Below, piece after piece: positions 60,351-64,000 of a stretch of 64,000 nt of DNA (its first letter is position 1; the number at the start of each line of letters is the position of its first letter). The DNA comes from Marixanthomonas sp002364245. Its GTDB lineage: Bacteria > Bacteroidota > Bacteroidia > Flavobacteriales > Flavobacteriaceae. The stretch spans positions 300,942-364,941 of the forward strand of contig CAXAZF010000003.1 in the NCBI GenBank assembly GCA_963973455.1. Direction: 5' to 3'. The notes beneath the pieces are model-generated. The model saw only the letters and a list, made by a program, of their open reading frames with translations. It ran no database searches and was not told the origin of the DNA. The position numbers and the translations under genes were made by a program.

Positions 60351-61382
60351 ATGGTTTTATATATTGCAATTGTAATTTTTATTATAAGTCCTTTTTTTCC
60401 AGCTACTGAAAATCCACATTGGTTTTTTAGAACTCCAGATTTTATACGTTTACAGTCTATAGTAATACAGATCGCGCTTCTTGTTTTATTCTTAATTTTT
60501 GAAAGTCCACTTACTGTTTTTAGTTGGGTTTTACTAGTGGCACTTGTAGGAGCAATCATTTATCAAATAGAAAAAGTTTTTAAATATAGTTCGTTATATC
60601 CAAGGGAAAAACCAAATTTTCCTAGTGATGGTAGTGTTTCTATACTAGCTGGAAATGTGTTACAAGATAATACACAATACGATTTACTTAAAGCTGAAAT
60701 AGAACAATACGATCCAGATTTAGTGCTTACCATGGAAAGCGATAAAAAATGGGAAGAAGGCCTTTCAGAAATAGAAAATATCTATTCTCATACGGTTAAA
60801 ATACCATTGGACAATTACTATGGAATGCACCTTTACTCTAAAATCGAATTGATAAATATTGAAGTTAATTACCATGTAGAAGAAGATGTGCCTTCTATCT
60901 TTTTTGAATATCCACTTTCTGAACACCAAACTATTTTCTTTGCCTGTTTACATCCGGCACCACCAAGCCCTACGGAAAATGAAACATCAAAAGAACGGGA
61001 TGCTGAACTGATGATTGTAGGAAAAAAAATACGAAAGTTGGATAAACCAGTAGTAGTCTGTGGTGATATGAACGATGTGGTTTGGAGCCGAACCACAAGG
61101 CTATTTAAAAAAATGACGGCTATGATAGACCCGCGCATAGGCCGTGGTTTTTTCCCTACCTATCACGCTGGATATTGGCTTATGCGGTTTCCTTTAGATC
61201 ATTTGTTTCATACCAAAGACCTGTTCGTTAAAAAAATGGTTCGAACTAAAAATTTTGGTAGCGATCATTTCGCTATGTATTATGAAATACACCATAAAAA
61301 TGGCAAAAAACCCAAAACAAAAGGAAACTTAAATGGTGATGAAGAAGAAGAGGTAGAAGAAAAGATTGAAGAAGGGAAGTAA
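60351..61382 (+). CDS. Membrane-anchored endonuclease/exonuclease/phosphatase-family protein
   Basis: The 343-residue protein has three N-terminal membrane helices (about 1-75) and a C-terminal EEP domain with ILAGNVLQDN, LVLTMESDKKW, VVCGDMNDVVWS and the final FGSDHFAMYYEI (catalytic Asp-His). EEP enzymes cut phosphodiester bonds in nucleic acids or lipids. The outward or inward topology is not fixed. It ends with a highly acidic tail (EEEEVEEKIEEGK) and a terminator follows. Confidence 0.88.
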   Translation: MVLYIAIVIFIISPFFPATENPHWFFRTPDFIRLQSIVIQIALLVLFLIFESPLTVFSWVLLVALVGAIIYQIEKVFKYSSLYPREKPNFPSDGSVSILAGNVLQDNTQYDLLKAEIEQYDPDLVLTMESDKKWEEGLSEIENIYSHTVKIPLDNYYGMHLYSKIELINIEVNYHVEEDVPSIFFEYPLSEHQTIFFACLHPAPPSPTENETSKERDAELMIVGKKIRKLDKPVVVCGDMNDVVWSRTTRLFKKMTAMIDPRIGRGFFPTYHAGYWLMRFPLDHLFHTKDLFVKKMVRTKNFGSDHFAMYYEIHHKNGKKPKTKGNLNGDEEEEVEEKIEEGK

Positions 61383-61443
61383 TTTGCTTATTAGGTCTTC
61401 ATTTCTTTTTATAATATATTTTTCAAAAATCATATATACAATA

Positions 61444-61469
61444 AAAGCCTCTCATTTCTGAGAGGCTTT
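61444..61469. terminator. Bidirectional terminator beside the tRNA-Leu fragment
   Basis: AAAGCCTCTCA pairs with TGAGAGGCTTT (11 bases, TTTC loop). It can end the EEP gene on the plus strand, and on the minus strand it would be the natural terminator of the tRNA-Leu gene. Confidence 0.8.
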
Positions 61470-61472
61470 CAG

Positions 61473-61530
61473 TGCGGGCGGAGAGACTCGAACTCTCACA
61501 CCTCGCGGCACTAGATCCTAAGTCTAGCGT
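61473..61530 (-). pseudogene. tRNA-Leu(TAG) 3' fragment (attachment-site remnant)
   Basis: On the minus strand the sequence gives the anticodon arm CTAGA-CTTAGGA-TCTAG (anticodon TAG, leucine), a long variable arm, the T arm with GTTCGAGTC, and the acceptor 3' strand CGCCCGCA. The 5' acceptor strand (expected GCGGGCG) and the D arm are absent: upstream of ACGC (ending at 61530) the sequence changes to unrelated DNA. This looks like the 3' part of a tRNA gene displaced by integration; the intact gene should lie at the other end of the element. Confidence 0.8.
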
Positions 61531-61627
61531 ATATTGCACCAAAGAAACACAAAAACACTCATTTTCAATGAGTTAATCGTTTTTTCATTTTCTTTAAAGT
61601 CATTTAATATCAGTTGAATTCAGCATT

Positions 61628-61732
61628 TGTTGTACCTATGTTGTACCCAAAAGTTCTAATAAAGACGTATCTTTATAGAAAGTGTACAACAAAAATTGAG
61701 CAAAAAACACAATGTTGTACCTATGTTGTACC
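61628..61732 (+). repeat. Direct repeats with GTTGTAC cores upstream of the integrase
   Basis: A perfect 20-base repeat occurs at 61628-61647 and 61713-61732. Each copy holds two GTTGTAC cores 11 bases apart. A fifth core lies in inverted orientation at 61684-61690. The spacing and closeness to the integrase suggest arm-type binding sites or an excisionase-regulated promoter region. Confidence 0.75.
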
Positions 61733-61765
61733 TGATTTGACTTTCGTACTCAAAACAGGTCAATT

Positions 61766-62980
61766 ATGTCATCAAATGCAAAAATAGTTCTACGCAAAAA
61801 ACCGAACACCAAGGGGCAATATCCGTTGGCTATTCGAATTACAAAAAACCGTCGTTCCACCTATCAATATGTAGGTCATTATATTGATATTGAGGAATGG
61901 GACGAGAAAAACCTTCGGGTAAAAAAATCAAATTCAAATGCCGATAGCCTAAACAAGTTATTATCACAACAACTTTCTGATGCCAATAAAGCACTTATCG
62001 ATTTACAGTCCGAATATAAAGATGCTTCAGCAAACCAGATTAAAAAAGAAATTTATGCCTCAGGGAATTCCTCAACTTTCTTTGAACTGGCACAAGAACA
62101 TCTGGACGAACTGGAAGTTGCAGAAAAGTTAAACCGTCTATCTACGGACAGCGCATTGATTAGTTATATTGTAAAATATCACAAATCTAAACAGCTTTCA
62201 TTTCAAGAAATTGATGAACGATTTCTTAAAAAATTGATGACATACCTCAAGGTTAAGCACAGCCTAGCTGAGACTTCAATAATGAATATACTTGTCCTAA
62301 TCCGCTTATTATTCAACAGAGCTATAAAGCTAAAAATAGTCAGTAGGGAACTATATCCTTTCGGTGGTGACAAAATTAAAATCAAGTTTCCTGAGACTAC
62401 AAAAATAGGGTTGAATATTATTGAGGTAAGAGCTATTGAAGCTTTAGATAATCTAACCTACAATGAAATTCATACAAGAAATGTTTGGCTATTTAGCTTC
62501 AATTTTGCAGGAATGCGGGTTACTGATGTACTCTGGACAAAGTGGTCAGACATATACGACAATAGGCTTCATTATAGAATGAATAAAAACTCAAAACTAC
62601 TGTCCTTAAAAATTCCAGATAAGGTTCTAAGTATTTTAGATTTCTACAGAGATGATAAAAAACACGCTACCGATTTTGTTTTTCCTGAATTGAAAAAGGC
62701 CAATCTGGATGATGCAAAAGACATTTATAATAAAAGAAAAACGGCAACCAAAAAATTTAACGATAACTTAAAATCCATTGCCAAAAAAGCAAAAATTGAC
62801 AAGAAGATTACAATGCACATTGCCAGACATACTTTTGGCAATATTGCCGGTGATTCTATTCATCCTTTAATGTTACAAAAACTATATAGGCATAGTGACT
62901 TGAAAACTACACTGAATTATCAGGCAAATTTTATCCATAAAGAAGCAGATGATGCTTTAGATAGCGTTGTTAACTTTTGA
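61766..62980 (+). CDS. Tyrosine-type recombinase/integrase
   Basis: The 404-residue protein has an N-terminal arm-binding domain (about 1-90), a SAM-like core-binding domain (about 100-200), and a catalytic domain with Arg251 (FAGMRVTD), His351 and Arg354 (MHIARHTF), His376 (LYRHSD) and the nucleophile Tyr385 (TTLNYQ). This is the usual integrase of Bacteroidota conjugative elements and islands. It lies 235 bases from the tRNA-Leu fragment, which fits integration into that tRNA. Confidence 0.95.
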   Translation: MSSNAKIVLRKKPNTKGQYPLAIRITKNRRSTYQYVGHYIDIEEWDEKNLRVKKSNSNADSLNKLLSQQLSDANKALIDLQSEYKDASANQIKKEIYASGNSSTFFELAQEHLDELEVAEKLNRLSTDSALISYIVKYHKSKQLSFQEIDERFLKKLMTYLKVKHSLAETSIMNILVLIRLLFNRAIKLKIVSRELYPFGGDKIKIKFPETTKIGLNIIEVRAIEALDNLTYNEIHTRNVWLFSFNFAGMRVTDVLWTKWSDIYDNRLHYRMNKNSKLLSLKIPDKVLSILDFYRDDKKHATDFVFPELKKANLDDAKDIYNKRKTATKKFNDNLKSIAKKAKIDKKITMHIARHTFGNIAGDSIHPLMLQKLYRHSDLKTTLNYQANFIHKEADDALDSVVNF

Positions 62981-63015
62981 ATTGTCCTACAGCAAACTGT
63001 ACCTCTTAAGGTGTA

Positions 63016-63801
63016 CTACACTTCAATTGAACCTATAAGTTTCTGATTAAAACATTTAACCAACATCCTGTATAATTCAGGATGTTTCTTTTTAAGCAAG
63101 TCCGGACGTTCAAAAAAGTATTCCGAAGCTACAGCAAAGAATTCAGCTTGATTGGTGCCTCCATACTTTCTAATATCAGAGTGGTTATCATTTATCGCTT
63201 CCATTTCTTTATGGATTAAGTTTAACCAAGGTATGGCATATTGATGTTCCATTAGCCGCTCTGGCACACCGTCTGTTCTATCGTCCAACTTATCTATAAG
63301 GTGCACAAATTCGTGTATGCCAGTATTACTTTTATCCGTTGTATTTTTAAAGCCGTGATACAATGCTTTTTTGGAAAGTATCATCTGTTTCTCGAACCTT
63401 CCATTCCCAACTATTCCACCAATATTCCGTGCGTTATCCTTACTACTAAATTGCATATCCTCATTAAAATAATCTGGATATAAAAGGATACCGCTTAAAT
63501 TGGTGTAATGCCATTCTTTGAAGCCAAAAACAGGTATTACTGCACTTGCCGCAATTAAAATCTTATCCAATTCTTCCAGTTCAAGCTGCACACCATCGAT
63601 ATAGACCTCACTTAAAAACTGCATTATTTTTTGCTGAAAAATTAGCTGTCTATTGTTTGAAAGATTTCTATAAAACAGAACATTGTCCATTAATAATTTG
63701 TGCCAATGCTCTGGAAATGGCTTTACACTATGACGTTTCGCTTTTCTATAAAAATGAACAGTAAAAAGAATAATCACAACAGAAATTAAAATATAGACCA
63801 T
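63016..63801 (-). CDS. MtfA-like M90 zinc metallopeptidase
   Basis: The 261-residue protein has one N-terminal membrane helix and the MtfA/M90 core: GIHEFVHLIDKLDD (HEFVH zinc motif at 163-167) and NQAEFFAVASEYFFERP, which supplies the third ligand. E. coli MtfA interacts with Mlc in sugar regulation; this copy differs in being membrane-anchored and on a mobile element. It is cotranscribed with the HMA-domain gene upstream (14-base gap). Confidence 0.88.
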   Translation of the reverse strand: MVYILISVVIILFTVHFYRKAKRHSVKPFPEHWHKLLMDNVLFYRNLSNNRQLIFQQKIMQFLSEVYIDGVQLELEELDKILIAASAVIPVFGFKEWHYTNLSGILLYPDYFNEDMQFSSKDNARNIGGIVGNGRFEKQMILSKKALYHGFKNTTDKSNTGIHEFVHLIDKLDDRTDGVPERLMEHQYAIPWLNLIHKEMEAINDNHSDIRKYGGTNQAEFFAVASEYFFERPDLLKKKHPELYRMLVKCFNQKLIGSIEV

Positions 63802-63815
63802 CTTAAAAAAACGTA

Positions 63816-64000
63816 TTAATCTACAGGTTCAGCCTTGAATCCCACTTTTTGCAAAACCGTTTTTACATCTTCTTCGGTTGCACCATCGCTTTCAATGGTT
63901 AGGATTTTATCAGGATTAGAGGTATCTACTTCCCAACTTTCTACACCTTCTTGTTTGTTTAAAAAAGGGGTTACTTTTGATACACACCCACCACAATTGA
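63816..64000 (-). CDS. Heavy-metal-associated (HMA) domain protein, partial
   Basis: The reading frame enters from the right edge and ends at the TAA at 63816-63818, giving about 60 C-terminal residues. It has a CGGC metal-binding loop (NCGGCVSKVTPFLNK), then VESWEVDTSN and ATEEDVKTVLQKVGF, matching the small HMA fold of copper-type chaperones. The start is outside the window. Its place before the MtfA-like gene suggests a metal-handling part of the mobile element. Confidence 0.85.
   Translation of the reverse strand, partial: NCGGCVSKVTPFLNKQEGVESWEVDTSNPDKILTIESDGATEEDVKTVLQKVGFKAEPVD

Noticed and set aside
61473..61560. Complete, functional tRNA-Leu gene
   Set aside because: The 5' acceptor strand and D arm cannot be found upstream on the minus strand; only the part from the base of the anticodon arm to the 3' end is present.

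Overview
The window is AT-rich, densely packed bacterial DNA that looks like a marine or aquatic member of the Flavobacteriaceae (Bacteroidota). The evidence is the C-terminus of the gliding lipoprotein GldD, four proteins ending in type IX secretion (T9SS) sorting domains, repeated matches to the Bacteroidota promoter consensus (TTTG, then about 19 bases, then TAnnTTTG), mevalonate-pathway genes, and a bacterial geranylgeranylglyceryl phosphate synthase. No named species can be assigned from the sequence alone.

Layout. Bases 1-8.2 kb: end of gldD, an EamA transporter, a DUF4199 protein, ribosomal rplU-rpmA, a transglutaminase-like protein, a lipoprotein, ahcY, a phosphopantetheinyl transferase overlapping the GGGP synthase, and a GluR0-like ligand-gated potassium channel. 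8.2-15.3 kb: a tight run of eight same-strand genes (hemW, cyclase, DUF4260, DUF4230, transglutaminase, MmcQ/YjbR, a membrane MutS-like ATPase, a YdjM-type membrane hydrolase). 15.3-22.1 kb: small secreted proteins, a GIY-YIG protein, a sterol-desaturase-family oxygenase, two DUF547 proteins, a glycosyltransferase, a hemerythrin protein and a GH113-like hydrolase. 22.2-27.7 kb: an FAD reductase coupled to a membrane polyferredoxin, then two GT2 glycosyltransferases. 27.7-34.6 kb: AraC regulator / aldehyde dehydrogenase / DUF779, an M28 peptidase, a TolB-like lipoprotein and a membrane mannosyltransferase-like protein.

34.6-39.5 kb is a four-gene polyamine operon (arginine decarboxylase, agmatinase, deoxyhypusine-synthase-like enzyme, GNAT-nitrilase fusion) with a long, structured-looking leader. 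39.8-48.5 kb holds an isoprenoid cluster (mvaD, mevalonate kinase, UbiA prenyltransferase, pseudouridine synthase), with two T9SS cargo genes interleaved. The mevalonate genes, the UbiA enzyme and the distant GGGP synthase together suggest an archaeal-type ether-lipid branch. 48.5-54.5 kb is the most unusual locus: a possible structured small RNA, a lipoprotein, an ECF sigma factor, a membrane anti-sigma-like TPR protein and a 1075-residue TPR-CHAT protease predicted to face the periplasm. This is a candidate protease-controlled sigma-factor signalling module.

54.5-61.4 kb carries DUF1697, an HI0933-type flavoprotein, two more T9SS cargo proteins, a PLP decarboxylase and a membrane EEP-family phosphoesterase. 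At 61.47 kb only the 3' part of a tRNA-Leu gene is present; it is followed by paired direct repeats, a tyrosine integrase, an MtfA-like metallopeptidase and a partial heavy-metal-binding protein. This is read as the junction of an integrated mobile element that continues past the right edge of the window.
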